From positions 1 through 43,373 of the forward strand of contig JAOZHP010000025.1 in NCBI GenBank assembly GCA_026014815.1: DNA of 43,373 nucleotides, read 5' to 3'. The number at the start of each line of letters is the position of its first letter. Position 1 is the stretch's first letter. The translations under genes were made by a program, and so were the position numbers. Shown piece after piece: positions 24,150 through 33,046 of the stretch. Source of the DNA: Candidatus Bathyarchaeota archaeon (GTDB lineage Archaea; Thermoproteota; Bathyarchaeia; TCS64). The notes below the pieces were generated by a model. The model was not told the DNA's origin and searched no databases. It was given only the letters and a program-made list of their open reading frames with translations.

Positions 24150-25285
24150 CACGCTAGCCTCCTCAACACGTTCACAGCGCAAATCGAGGCGATGCCTCCC
24201 ATGTTCTGGGCTAAGCCTACCTCCGCGCCTTCAATCTGCTGGTCACCTGCTGCTCCCCTGAGCTGCAACGCGACCTCGGCTACTTGGTATATTCCAGTGG
24301 CGCCTAGTGGGTTACCGCGGGCCTTCAAGCCTCCCATGGTGTTTGTGGGTATCTTTCCGTCTCTTGCTGTGCCCTGCTCGGCTACCAGCTTGGCTGCCTT
24401 GCCCTGCTCGACGAGTCCAAGGGCTTCAAGGCTGAGAACGCCGTTGATTGTGTAGTCATCATGGACTTCAGCTAGGTTAATGTCGCTTGGCTTGACTCCA
24501 GCCATCTTGTAGGCTCTGTCCGCGGCGGTCTTCACTGCATTGAATGTCAATGGATCGTCTCTCTGGGCTAGGCTGCAATAGTCTGTGGCTACCGCTGAGC
24601 CTGCGACTTCGACACCTGAATCCTCCGCTGGTACGAGGATCAACGCTGCTGCGCCGTCTCCTATTCCGCTGCATTCCATCATTCTGATGGGGTCGGCCTC
24701 CATGGGGCTAGCCATAGCGCGCTCGATACTCATCTTGAAGGGGTACTGTGCGTGCCTGCAACCAACTGCATGATCATGGCTCTTTACAGCCATCATGCCC
24801 ACCTCCTCGGGTGAGGCATAGATGTCCAGGTAGAGCCTGTGAAGCATGGCGCTGAGACCAGCCTTGGTGACACCCGTATACGCGGTGTACTCCTGCTCCT
24901 CGCTCATAACCAAGCTCGAAGTGACTACCTCAGGTAGGACATCGCTCATCTTCTCGACACCCCCCACCATGACGCAGTCGCTGTAACCTGACGCGACTGC
25001 CTTGACTGCCTCGTGGAAGGCGACGCCTCCGCTAGCTGATCCTGCCTCAATTCTTGTAGCTGGTAGCCCTGGCTTGGCGATAACGTCGGCCATCACTGTT
25101 CCCATGTTGAGCTGATCCTGCATCAATGCGCCACTCATGTTTGCCACATAGAGGCTGTCGATCTTGTTGGTGCCTGCGTCCTTCATGGCTTTGTATGCTG
25201 CCTCTTGGAACAGGCTGCCTATGGGCCTGTCCCAGTACTCTTTGACCTTGATGAGTCCGATTCCCGCTACGGCTACTTTTCTCAT
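24149..25285 (-). CDS. archaeal thiolase-family protein, catalytic Cys and His replaced
   Basis: 378 residues of the archaeal acetoacetyl-CoA thiolase family, between HMG-CoA synthase (4-base overlap upstream) and DUF35 (overlap downstream). It should condense two acetyl-CoA for the mevalonate pathway. However, the nucleophile block that reads ACASGG in active relatives is A81-G-S83-ASGG here (codon TCA). The GHPxGATG block is G-N325-PLGATG (codon AAC). H275 in EVHDDYT is kept. The reading frame is intact and otherwise well conserved ([18 protein letters not shown]). Either this protein is catalytically altered or it now serves a structural role in the complex. The substitutions were re-read from the DNA. 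Confidence 0.88.
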   Translation of the reverse strand: MRKVAVAGIGLIKVKEYWDRPIGSLFQEAAYKAMKDAGTNKIDSLYVANMSGALMQDQLNMGTVMADVIAKPGLPATRIEAGSASGGVAFHEAVKAVASGYSDCVMVGGVEKMSDVLPEVVTSSLVMSEEQEYTAYTGVTKAGLSAMLHRLYLDIYASPEEVGMMAVKSHDHAVGCRHAQYPFKMSIERAMASPMEADPIRMMECSGIGDGAAALILVPAEDSGVEVAGSAVATDYCSLAQRDDPLTFNAVKTAADRAYKMAGVKPSDINLAEVHDDYTINGVLSLEALGLVEQGKAAKLVAEQGTARDGKIPTNTMGGLKARGNPLGATGIYQVAEVALQLRGAAGDQQIEGAEVGLAQNMGGIASICAVNVLRRLA

Positions 25286-26319
25286 TGGATTATCTGCCCC
25301 CTGTGCCGTAGATATGTGCTGTAATCCACGTACTTCTTGCGTTCGATGTAACTGCTGAGCTTGGGTCCGCCTCGCTTATCCTCGATGGCGTCCTGAACCG
25401 TGAATATGAATGCGTCGCTACCGGCGCCAGAGCCGTAGCTCACCGCGAATATCCTGTCCCCGGGCTCAGCCATATCCAAGATGGCGGCGAGTCCGACAGG
25501 CGTGGACCCAGCGTAAGTGTTCCCCACATTGCCTGCAACCAGACCGGGGTTAATCTGGTCGAGGGTGAAGCCCAGCATCCTTGATACATTGATGGGAAAC
25601 TTGACGTTGGGCTGATGGAATACAGCCCAATTAAAGTCCTCGGGTTTGTACCCTGCCTCGTCTAGCAGTGCCTTACCGGCTCCTATGATGTGTTTGAAGT
25701 ATGCTGGTGCCCCCGTGAACCTGTTTCCGTGACGTGGGTACATCTGCTTGGCGCGTCTCCAAAAATCCGGGGTGTCCGTGACGTAGCTGTAAGACGCCTC
25801 AACGTATGCAATGGTCTCGCTGCTTCTCTCTGCGAAGATGTATGCGGCTCCACCGCAGGCAGCTGTATACTCTAATGCGTCCGCTGGTTTTCCCTGAGCC
25901 GTATCTGCTCCTATGGCCATTGCGTACTTGTACATGCCGCTGCCGACGAGTCCGATGCAGTTCTGCATAGCCTCGGTTCCTGCTTTGCACGCGAACTCAT
26001 AGTCTGCGGTGCTGACGTTTGGGGTTGCCCCTATTGCCTCGGCTACGATGGTTCCGCTGGGTTTTACGGCGTAGGGTTTTGATTCGGTTCCAACGTAGAC
26101 TGCGCCGATGTCGGCTGGGTTGATCTTGGACCGTTTGACGGCTTGCTTGGCGCACTCGACGCTGATGGTTACGGTGTCCTCGTCCAGTGCGACTACTGAT
26201 TTCTCCTCGACGGGTGCCCCTACTCCTCCCCATACGCGGTTCACCTCTGAGGCTTTCAGCCGATACATGGGAACATAAGCTCCGTACCCCACGATACCGA
26301 CCTGTCGTAATGTTTTCAA
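25282..26319 (-). CDS. hydroxymethylglutaryl-CoA synthase (archaeal type)
   Basis: 345 residues, first gene of the operon with thiolase and DUF35. Active-site residues are E79 ([10 protein letters not shown]), C111 ([11 protein letters not shown]) and H235 ([11 protein letters not shown]), all present, so unlike its partner this enzyme should be active. It makes HMG-CoA from acetoacetyl-CoA and acetyl-CoA, the precursor of archaeal isoprenoid lipids. GSGAGSDAF near the C-terminus is the usual CoA/product loop. Its promoter region carries paired repeats (26379-26413). Confidence 0.93.
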   Translation of the reverse strand: MKTLRQVGIVGYGAYVPMYRLKASEVNRVWGGVGAPVEEKSVVALDEDTVTISVECAKQAVKRSKINPADIGAVYVGTESKPYAVKPSGTIVAEAIGATPNVSTADYEFACKAGTEAMQNCIGLVGSGMYKYAMAIGADTAQGKPADALEYTAACGGAAYIFAERSSETIAYVEASYSYVTDTPDFWRRAKQMYPRHGNRFTGAPAYFKHIIGAGKALLDEAGYKPEDFNWAVFHQPNVKFPINVSRMLGFTLDQINPGLVAGNVGNTYAGSTPVGLAAILDMAEPGDRIFAVSYGSGAGSDAFIFTVQDAIEDKRGGPKLSSYIERKKYVDYSTYLRHRGQIIQ

Positions 26320-26364
26320 CGATATTCATCCTTCGGGGAATTTACGAAAACATGATGGTGTTTG

Positions 26365-26413
26365 CCTATTTAAAAACCTCGACATGAATCGAACAGGTGT
26401 TCGACATTGATCG
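26365..26413 (-). promoter_or_regulatory. mevalonate-operon promoter with paired operator repeats
   Basis: On the minus strand a TATA element (GGTTTTTAAATAGG, about 26365-26378) lies about 53 bases before the HMG-CoA synthase ATG. Directly upstream of it is a perfect palindrome TCGAACA-GG-TGTTCGA (26389-26404). The same stretch also holds a direct repeat, TCGACATGAATCG (26379-26391) and TCGACATTGATCG (26401-26413), 22 bases apart, two helical turns. This is a strong candidate regulator site. Confidence 0.55.
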
Positions 26414-26483
26414 TTGAAGCCGTGGTGTCTGCACGGGCTCCCCACTAATCGTTATTACAGCCTTTTATGGGGTATTCAATGAC

Positions 26484-27209
26484 TTGAGGAGAATCGTCAA
26501 AGTAGCTCTAGTAGTTCCAGTGATTATAGCTGTATTATTTGTCGGTGTGTACTTTGTTGGCAGGAACACCACGATCCTCATGTTCCCAGAGGTGTGGAGC
26601 CAGAGCAGTCCATACGGGGAGAGCTACGAGTTCAAGGTCAATGATTTCCAAGGTGACCCAGATCTGGAGTCAGGGTTCCTCATCACTATCGACAGGGTTG
26701 TGGTCACTGATCCTTTAGGCAGAGAGTACGAGTTGGAAAAAGACTTCAACATCAACGAGTACAGCGGCGAGGTTACCAAAAGGTTCGTGCTATACGGTCC
26801 AGAAGATGGAGGGCTACCGGTTACAGGGGAATACAGGTTCGACTTCATCAAGGACGGAGAGACGGTTCTCACTAAGCACGTGGACTATACACAGAGTAAC
26901 CTAATGTACCCCACAGATGTATCTTGGGAGCGAAGAGGAAGTGACATCTACGTTGAGTGGACGCCGCCTCCCAACGTCAATAAAAATAACTGGTACAAGG
27001 TGCTAATCTGGAGCACAGGGGACACGCCATCCCAGTTTGTCTCACTCAGATTCGACGGCGATGCGTCAAGCGGGCTCCTTGAAGACGTGCCGTTTGTCGA
27101 AGGAGGAACCTACCAATTAAACGTGGCTGTGTTCAGTGGTGTTGGGTACGCTTACTCCGAGTACCATAACTTTGTCTGGGACCGAGAAGCTTCTCCGATA
27201 ACAGGTTAA
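26484..27209 (+). CDS. membrane-anchored extracellular beta-sandwich protein
   Basis: 241 residues. One N-terminal hydrophobic helix (residues about 7-27) anchors or exports it. The rest is beta-rich and hydrophilic. The last 90 residues (VSWERRGSDIYVEWTPPP to YSEYHNFVWD) look like a fibronectin type III or similar Ig-like fold. The first part contains a DPLGREYE segment of another beta domain. TTG start at 26484 with a TATA-like TTTTAT about 22 bases upstream. It overlaps the end of the convergent DUF362 gene by four bases. No specific function recognised. Confidence 0.6.
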   Translation: MRRIVKVALVVPVIIAVLFVGVYFVGRNTTILMFPEVWSQSSPYGESYEFKVNDFQGDPDLESGFLITIDRVVVTDPLGREYELEKDFNINEYSGEVTKRFVLYGPEDGGLPVTGEYRFDFIKDGETVLTKHVDYTQSNLMYPTDVSWERRGSDIYVEWTPPPNVNKNNWYKVLIWSTGDTPSQFVSLRFDGDASSGLLEDVPFVEGGTYQLNVAVFSGVGYAYSEYHNFVWDREASPITG

Positions 27210-28084
27210 CCTGACAGATAAATGTCCTTTATAGTTCTCGCAGACTTGAGTGTAGCCTTCAGCGAGAAGGGACGCTCGAACTCTTGAACGTGCCTTTTCC
27301 AGTCTTCGCCCGATACCTCGATCTTGTCAAGATCCAATTCCCCTACACCTCGTTCATTTGATAGAGCGAGATGAGAGACCTCTGCAGGGTCGAAGCCCAT
27401 GAGCCTTGATGCGATGGAGTCAACCGAGACCGGGTTCGTCCCAGCTAGGATGAGGTTCAGGCATAGATGAGTACCGATTATAGGGCCGTTGCCCTCCATG
27501 CAGTTGATCCCATCCAAAACGATGAAATCGTTACGTACCTTCTCAGCGAGGAAAGGTATGACCTCATCTAGGTGCTTATGGAGCTTGCTCTTCTTTTTTC
27601 TCTGGAAGACACCGTAGAGGTTCTTCAATGCCAACGTGACAAGTGTGTGGGCGCAGGTCTTCATCTTGGGCAGATTGATGAAGTAATCGGCGTCCATCAC
27701 GGTCCGTGGCATCCTGAGAGTGGTACCAGCTACCTCATGCTCCTCGTAGTCATCGTGGCTGAGATTCAGGAAGGGTACATCCAGCACGTCTAGCAGGTCT
27801 AGTAGCCCGGATTTCTTAGCTCGTTTATCAGCTGTGCCTGAGATGTTGTCGGACTCTACGATGGTCATCTCGTTGCCTTTCTCTTTAACTATCTCGACGA
27901 CAGCCTCGATGACTCTGAAATCCGTGATAACCATGCCGTTAGGGTTCTTGGAGTTACAAATGTTTGGCTTGATGACCACGTGTTGACTTGGCTTTAGGTT
28001 CATACCACCCACGAGGCCAACACTGTGCCTCACAGCTGCGTTGATGTCGTCCTCTACCTTGACAATAGAGACCTTGCTCATCAC
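27206..28084 (-). CDS. DUF362 domain protein (smaller form)
   Basis: 292 residues with VVIKPNICNSKNPNGMVITDFRVIEAVVEIV, VESDNISGTADKRAKKSGL, the NLPKMKTCAHTLVTLALKNLYGV core and NPVSVDSIASRLMGFDP, all standard DUF362 blocks. No Cys-rich ferredoxin tail. It overlaps the Gfo/Idh gene by four bases and is certainly co-transcribed with it. The pair may modify or oxidise one substrate in sequence. It is distinct from the DUF362 gene at 14715, which has a longer N-terminus. Confidence 0.78.
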   Translation of the reverse strand: MMSKVSIVKVEDDINAAVRHSVGLVGGMNLKPSQHVVIKPNICNSKNPNGMVITDFRVIEAVVEIVKEKGNEMTIVESDNISGTADKRAKKSGLLDLLDVLDVPFLNLSHDDYEEHEVAGTTLRMPRTVMDADYFINLPKMKTCAHTLVTLALKNLYGVFQRKKKSKLHKHLDEVIPFLAEKVRNDFIVLDGINCMEGNGPIIGTHLCLNLILAGTNPVSVDSIASRLMGFDPAEVSHLALSNERGVGELDLDKIEVSGEDWKRHVQEFERPFSLKATLKSARTIKDIYLSG

Positions 28085-29073
28085 GCCACCTCGATTAACC
28101 CCAAGTACATCTTTTCCATGATGCGTAGCATCGCCACCTCATCGTCCACGGTAATCCTCGGCTTCTCAATACCTTGAATAATTCGCTCAAAGTGCCTGTA
28201 TTGGCCCCGGAAGCTGGGGTGCTTGAAACGCATCAAGTCCAGGTACCATCTGAGACCCTTTTCTTTGAGCTTCTTCTTTTTACCTTGTTTCTCCAGTGTC
28301 ACTGTGTAGGGTTTTATCATTAGGTCTGTACTCAGGTGTCCCTCAGAGCCATAAACCCCGACACTGAACCTTGGACGCATCCGGGTCCAGCTGAGTCTAC
28401 ATTCCAGCTCCAAGTCTTTCTCTGTGAGCAACGTTGCCTGAATGTTATCACAAACATCGTATTCCTTGCACTGCCAGTTCATTTCCCGTACATCCACAGC
28501 GTTACCGGCGATACGTGATGAAACGCTGATGATGTGAGGCAGCACATCCTCTATGATGCCATTCTGGGTCTTGACCCTGAAATCCGTCTTGCTCCTGTAG
28601 CTCTTGAGGTAGTTCTCGAAGTAAACTTGCATCCGCTCAACTTTACCGATCTCGCCTTTCATTACCAACTCTTCAAGATGCACAAGACTCGGCGTGAACG
28701 CGTAGTTATGGGCAGGTAACACAACGAGGCCCGACTCTTTTTGAGCCTCCTTGATCTTGAGGCATCCATCCACAGTCTGGGAAAGTGATTTCTCGCAGAG
28801 CACGTGCTTACCATAGGCGAGGCTGTCCAACACCATCTCTTCGTGGAATCTAGGAGGTGTGTTGATGGCAACGGCGTCAACCATAGGGTCTTTTAAAAGG
28901 TCCTTGTAATCCGCGTATGTTTTCTCCGCCTTACATTGCCCCTGAGCTTTCTGCATCCTTGAGTCGCTTACATCACTGACCGCTGCGACCGAGATTGAAT
29001 CCAGTTGGTCGATAGCCTTGAGATGAAACATGGTTGTGACTCGGCCGCAGCCGATGATTCCTAGGCGGAGCAT
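28081..29073 (-). CDS. Gfo/Idh/MocA-family oxidoreductase
   Basis: 330 residues. The N-terminal Rossmann motif GIIGCGRVTTMFHLKAI binds NAD(P). The family EKSL block (KHVLCEKSLSQTVDGC) carries the conserved Lys. A beta-sheet substrate domain with KTQNGIIEDVLPHIISV follows, where the H of LPH is the usual catalytic-face histidine. Such enzymes oxidise or reduce sugars, inositols and related alcohols. It is first gene of a two-gene operon with DUF362. Substrate unknown; inositol or nucleotide-sugar chemistry would fit the glycan genes nearby. Confidence 0.85.
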   Translation of the reverse strand: MLRLGIIGCGRVTTMFHLKAIDQLDSISVAAVSDVSDSRMQKAQGQCKAEKTYADYKDLLKDPMVDAVAINTPPRFHEEMVLDSLAYGKHVLCEKSLSQTVDGCLKIKEAQKESGLVVLPAHNYAFTPSLVHLEELVMKGEIGKVERMQVYFENYLKSYRSKTDFRVKTQNGIIEDVLPHIISVSSRIAGNAVDVREMNWQCKEYDVCDNIQATLLTEKDLELECRLSWTRMRPRFSVGVYGSEGHLSTDLMIKPYTVTLEKQGKKKKLKEKGLRWYLDLMRFKHPSFRGQYRHFERIIQGIEKPRITVDDEVAMLRIMEKMYLGLIEVA

Positions 29074-29115
29074 ACGACATGAATCCCGGTTTCGCCTATT
29101 TATGGTTAAGGCTAT

Positions 29116-29382
29116 CTAACCTAGGAATCGTGTGAACAGCATCCCAGCTAGGCCGGTGGGTCGCTGCATCTGTTCTGGTTTTGGTGGATCTGGAACGTTG
29201 CAGAAGTGCTTCCAGTAGAGGTATTTCCCGATGGTGACCTCCATCTTGAGGACTTTGTGAAGGAATACGTCAACGGTTCCCATCCATCTTCTGCCAAGGA
29301 AGCTACCTGCGAAGGCCATGCCTAGGAGATATGTAAATATGGCTAGTAGGACGTTGAAACCCAGTTCTAATGTGAACTCCAT
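29116..29382 (-). CDS. small membrane protein (88 aa)
   Basis: 88 residues with one long hydrophobic stretch at the N-terminus (about 8-30, with Gly-rich GMAFAGSFLGRRW after it) and a Pro-rich basic C-terminal half (NVPDPPKPEQMQRP). No family recognised. Its promoter TATA (minus-strand TATATG at 29415-29420) lies 35 bases before the ATG and is framed by two copies of a near-identical 10-bp palindrome, so its expression is probably tightly controlled. Confidence 0.6.
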   Translation of the reverse strand: MEFTLELGFNVLLAIFTYLLGMAFAGSFLGRRWMGTVDVFLHKVLKMEVTIGKYLYWKHFCNVPDPPKPEQMQRPTGLAGMLFTRFLG

Positions 29383-29388
29383 ACTATA

Positions 29389-29436
29389 TCACTAGCGATA
29401 CAGATTAGAGGTAACATATAAGTTTATCGCTAGCGA
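29389..29436 (-). promoter_or_regulatory. paired palindromic operator around the promoter of the 88-aa gene
   Basis: TCACTAGCGA at 29389-29398 and TCGCTAGCGA at 29427-29436 differ by one base; the second is a perfect 10-bp palindrome. Inside them CTAGCGATA and TATCGCTAG form a perfect 9-bp inverted repeat with 24 bases between. The TATA box lies in the interval, so a bound dimer pair would cover the promoter. Confidence 0.55.
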
Positions 29437-29441
29437 CACGG

Positions 29442-30470
29442 CTAAGAGAATGCTCCATCCACGGCCTCACGATAACCATAAACAAGGCTCACAGCGCCGC
29501 ACAGCACAAGCTCAAACCAGTAAGTAGCAAGCCTCGTCAGAAGGCTAATCGCCGAGGCGAGGCTCAACGGAACACCGATAACCACGAAAGCTCCGGTCAA
29601 CCCAGCGTCAACCACCCCTAACCCACTCGGAATCAAGATGTTAAGCTGCTGAATGAACTCGATGACCGCGTAGATGAGCACCAGAACCCAGAAATCGATG
29701 GGGTGACCCAGCGAATACGAGACAAGGTAAGCCGTGATCGCCCCTGTGCTCCAATGAAACCCTATCAACAGAAGCGACAACAGGTTCTCTAGGGGGCTTT
29801 CCTGCATCACGGTCACGGCTTTATGAATCTCGTCTATGAACTCAGGGAAACCACCTGACCCCAGTTCGGGGGTATAGACCCTGTCAAAGATGTAACGCCT
29901 AGCCCAGCCGGGACTCGCGTCGTAAACATAGCTGAGCAGCCGTGGCGTGAGAATGACGCCGAATAGGACGGAGTTCGCCAACGCGTAAAGCACCACGAAC
30001 CATACCAGCTCTGGTCTCACGGGAATTCCGCCCTCCTGAATAAATGTGACAACTACTGCGGCGAGAGTGATCAACACACCGAAGCTGATGAAGTAGTATA
30101 CCTTGCTCACGATGACGGAGCTCACCGCCTTCCCCATGTTGCTCCCCTCTTCGTCTTTGACTAGGTAAGCGCGTATTATCTCCACACCTGAGGGCACAGG
30201 GAACATCCATACAACGAACATGCTGATGAATGTCCGTTTCACCGAGGCCCAGAGACTGGCTTTAACTCCAAGTATATTGAGTAACACGTGCCATGAGGCA
30301 GCCATGAAGACAAGACCCACCCAGTTCAGGAGCACAGCCCCTGTGAAAATCCATGCGTTGAACCGACCCGCCTCGGTGAGTACAGTGAATGGGTTAGTGT
30401 AGGCTAGGTAAGCAGCGAAGATTATTATCCCGATTACCGTGAAAACGGTGCTCCACCTGCTCCGCTTCAA
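29442..30470 (-). CDS. lysylphosphatidylglycerol-synthase-TM / flippase-like membrane protein
   Basis: 342 residues from TTG 30470. The frame stays open to 30575, but that extension runs back into the divergent gene, and a TATA-like TTATTTAT near 30505 fits the inner start. Eight or so membrane helices of the UPF0104/LPG_synthase_TM family are visible, including NWVGLVFMAASWHVLLN, VWMFPVPSGVEIIRAYLVK and the IPSGLGVVDAGLTGAFVVIG block. Members translocate or modify lipid-linked molecules; some are glycolipid flippases. The adjacent pyruvyltransferase-like and GT2 genes suggest a surface-glycan role. Confidence 0.75.
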   Translation of the reverse strand: MKRSRWSTVFTVIGIIIFAAYLAYTNPFTVLTEAGRFNAWIFTGAVLLNWVGLVFMAASWHVLLNILGVKASLWASVKRTFISMFVVWMFPVPSGVEIIRAYLVKDEEGSNMGKAVSSVIVSKVYYFISFGVLITLAAVVVTFIQEGGIPVRPELVWFVVLYALANSVLFGVILTPRLLSYVYDASPGWARRYIFDRVYTPELGSGGFPEFIDEIHKAVTVMQESPLENLLSLLLIGFHWSTGAITAYLVSYSLGHPIDFWVLVLIYAVIEFIQQLNILIPSGLGVVDAGLTGAFVVIGVPLSLASAISLLTRLATYWFELVLCGAVSLVYGYREAVDGAFS

Positions 30471-30557
30471 GCTTAGCCCTGAACATACCCAATAGTTCAC
30501 AGATAAATAACTGATGAGGGCAACAGGCAAATAACCAGAAACAGGATATTCGAGTAG

Positions 30558-31433
30558 ATGGACGCCTTCGAACAATTCCTAGATGAGAACCATGACAGGA
30601 AGACAGTCGTAGTGACACCGGGTGGAAACCACGGTGACACTCTCATCCACTGGGGGTTGGTCAAGAAGCTTGACGAGTACAGCGTCAATTACAGTTGCCT
30701 CAACCTAGAGCATCTCTACGAAGGAAACCCGATACTAGGGGCCAAGTATCTCATCAATATAGCGCTAAGGAAGCTGGGCTCAGATATGGGGTTCAGGCTT
30801 CTTGACATTCCGGATGACACTGAGCTAATCCTCTTCGAAGGCGGAGGCTACATGAGCGACATCTGGTATGGCCCTGTCCTGCTGAGGCAGGTGATGAAAA
30901 GACATCACGCACCTGTAGCGGTTGGACCCCAGAGCTACCTGTTCACCAAGACAAAGTTCAGTGACTACTTCAAGGATGGAAGACAGGTCAGCTTATTCTG
31001 CCGAGAAGCTTACAGCAAGAGACATTTAGATGGACTCGGGCTTCCATCGAACGTCTCGGTGGAGGTTTCTCCAGAGTTAGCCCTATACCTGACACAGGGA
31101 GATCTTGAGAAATACATCAATCCAAGTGACGACGGCCACGTTCTCGTCGCGTTTAGGGAGGACAAAGAGTCCGCGGTCACAATGGAGATCAAGAATGAAT
31201 ATCTGACAATGCATGCGAATGTAGTGGTGAAAGACGTGTCCATGACTGGAACATTAACTGATTTCGTCTCCTCCGTTGCGAATGCAGAAAAAATCTATAC
31301 TGATCGACTTCATGTGGCCATACTCTCAGTCATCTTAGGCAAAGAGGTGACCTTGTTCGGTAATAAATATCATAAAAACAAGGGCGTCTGGGAGCTAAGC
31401 CTCAAGGATATGGTGTTTTTCATTGAAGCCTAA
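30558..31433 (+). CDS. polysaccharide pyruvyl transferase-like protein
   Basis: 291 residues of the CsaB/ExoV-type fold. Hallmarks are GGNHGDTLIHWGLV near the N-terminus (nucleotide/PEP-binding side), LFEGGGYMSDIW, and the C-terminal TDRLHVAILSVILGKEVTLFGNKYHKNKGVW, which matches the conserved TxRLH...HK ending. Family members attach ketal pyruvate or act as glycosyltransferase-like enzymes in exopolysaccharide or cell-surface glycan assembly. Divergent from the membrane protein at 29442, followed 39 bases later by a GT2 gene. Confidence 0.82.
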   Translation: MDAFEQFLDENHDRKTVVVTPGGNHGDTLIHWGLVKKLDEYSVNYSCLNLEHLYEGNPILGAKYLINIALRKLGSDMGFRLLDIPDDTELILFEGGGYMSDIWYGPVLLRQVMKRHHAPVAVGPQSYLFTKTKFSDYFKDGRQVSLFCREAYSKRHLDGLGLPSNVSVEVSPELALYLTQGDLEKYINPSDDGHVLVAFREDKESAVTMEIKNEYLTMHANVVVKDVSMTGTLTDFVSSVANAEKIYTDRLHVAILSVILGKEVTLFGNKYHKNKGVWELSLKDMVFFIEA

Positions 31434-31472
31434 TAGCGCTGATTTTAAATCGCCAGTCAATGTGTTTTAATT

Positions 31473-32498
31473 ATGGTTCAGGCCGGCGAGTTACCGTCCT
31501 TGAGTATAATTGTGCCAGTGATGAACATGGTCAGGACCATAGGGGACCTATTGGAGTCCTTGATGGATATTGATTATGACAAAGATAAGCTGGAGATCAT
31601 AATCGTGGACGGAAACTCACGGGACGGCACACGGGAGATCATAGAGGAGTACCCTGTCACCCTCGTTCAACAGGAGGGACGAGGCTTGAACGCTGCAAGG
31701 AACACAGGGATCAAGTACAGTAGCGGTGACATCATCGCCTACACTGATGGTGACTGCGTGGTGCCGAGGGATTGGGCGAAGGCTATCGTCGAGAATTTTA
31801 GGGATCCAAGCGTCGGCGTAGTGGGTGGGATCATGGAGGGCTATGACAAGTCTGATCTATTGAGCAACTATATAGATGAGACTTTCTTTCAGGTAACACC
31901 GGGGTTCAGGTACAGGATTGAGACCACGGATCTCCGGTTAATGCAGTTCCCGGCGGGCGCCAATATGGCGTTTAGACGTTCGGCTCTCGCAAGGGTCAGT
32001 TTCTTCGACGAGAATATCACATATGGGTTTGATGACCTCCAGCCTGTGGAGGCTTTAGGGTTCAAGGGATTTAGGATCGTCTTGGATCCCAGTGTGAATA
32101 TCCGTCATCAACACAGATCCAATATCTGGGCCTTGATGAAGCAGCACTTTAATTATGGGCGGGGGGGAACTCTGTTGGTAATCCATAAACGTACAAGCCT
32201 TTTGGCGAGCTGGTTCGCCTCTTATCTTATCTTCACCATGTCAGCGTTAGGTATTTTCACGTTCTTGTTGTATCTAGGTATCAGGCTCAGGCATCCGATG
32301 CCATTCAACATTGTCCTAGGAAGCTTTGGCATTTTTACGTCTTTCATAATGATCTATTATCTTCCTATCAGCGTGTTAGGTGGAAAGATTTGGAAGCTAT
32401 TCGCGTACCCTGTGTTAGATATTTTACGTGGCTTCGCGTTTACCTGTGGGGGCGTGTACCAGTTATTCAAGTCGCTGAGTAAGCGAGTGATAAGGTAG
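31473..32498 (+). CDS. family 2 glycosyltransferase with C-terminal membrane helices
   Basis: 341 residues. GT-A domain: SLSIIVPVMN, IIIVDGNSRDGT, GRGLNAARNTGI, and the DxD-like AYTDGDCVVP. The acceptor-side NIRHQHRSNIWALMKQHFNYGRGG corresponds to the QxxRW-type region. Residues about 245-330 hold two to three membrane helices, so the enzyme works at the cytoplasmic face of the membrane, most likely on a lipid-linked glycan. Its TAG stop overlaps the GTG of the next gene by one base. Confidence 0.88.
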   Translation: MVQAGELPSLSIIVPVMNMVRTIGDLLESLMDIDYDKDKLEIIIVDGNSRDGTREIIEEYPVTLVQQEGRGLNAARNTGIKYSSGDIIAYTDGDCVVPRDWAKAIVENFRDPSVGVVGGIMEGYDKSDLLSNYIDETFFQVTPGFRYRIETTDLRLMQFPAGANMAFRRSALARVSFFDENITYGFDDLQPVEALGFKGFRIVLDPSVNIRHQHRSNIWALMKQHFNYGRGGTLLVIHKRTSLLASWFASYLIFTMSALGIFTFLLYLGIRLRHPMPFNIVLGSFGIFTSFIMIYYLPISVLGGKIWKLFAYPVLDILRGFAFTCGGVYQLFKSLSKRVIR

Positions 32499-32965
32499 TG
32501 CAAGATATAGACCTCCACGAGTTAAGGCCAGAGGAACTGAACCAAGTCCACAGGATAGAGCAGGATATTTACCCGGTCCCATGGACAATGAACTTTTTCA
32601 GGATCATGGCCCACACGGTGCAGGACCTGTTCCTCGTGGTCTCTTTGAATGATGAAGTCGTAGGATACGCTGTGGGGGAAGTGGAGTCACGGGGCGGTGA
32701 CAGGAAGACGGGTCACGTGATGAACCTTGCGGTCAAGGAGTCATACAGGAGAAGAGGCATTGGGACATTGCTTATGGATGAACTTGAGCGAAGGTTCATT
32801 GAGAAAGGCGTAGGGTTAGCGTACTTGGAGGTGCGTGAATCCAACGTGATGGCTCAGAGCCTCTACAGGCACCGGGGCTATGTGTATCTACGCAAGGTAG
32901 GGCATTATTACGGAGACGAGGATGGCCTGGTATTGACCAAGTCGTTTAACGGAACAGAAATATAG
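32498..32965 (+). CDS. RimI-type GNAT N-acetyltransferase
   Basis: 155 residues. The GNAT fold is shown by DIYPVPWTMNFF (the Trp-Thr start of the RimI/Naa family), GHVMNLAVKESYRRRGIGTLLM (V-x-x-x-x-R-R-x-G-x-G acetyl-CoA loop) and LEVRESNVMAQSLYRHRGYV. In archaea such enzymes acetylate protein N-termini. GTG start coupled to the GT2 stop (TAGTG), though the functional link to glycan synthesis may be incidental. Confidence 0.9.
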   Translation: MQDIDLHELRPEELNQVHRIEQDIYPVPWTMNFFRIMAHTVQDLFLVVSLNDEVVGYAVGEVESRGGDRKTGHVMNLAVKESYRRRGIGTLLMDELERRFIEKGVGLAYLEVRESNVMAQSLYRHRGYVYLRKVGHYYGDEDGLVLTKSFNGTEI

Positions 32966-33046
32966 TTTTCGTGTTCCCAATGCTTATTTCTATATTTATA
33001 TCCAGCAACTACGTAGAGTAATTAGACTTACAGTAAAAATTAAAAG

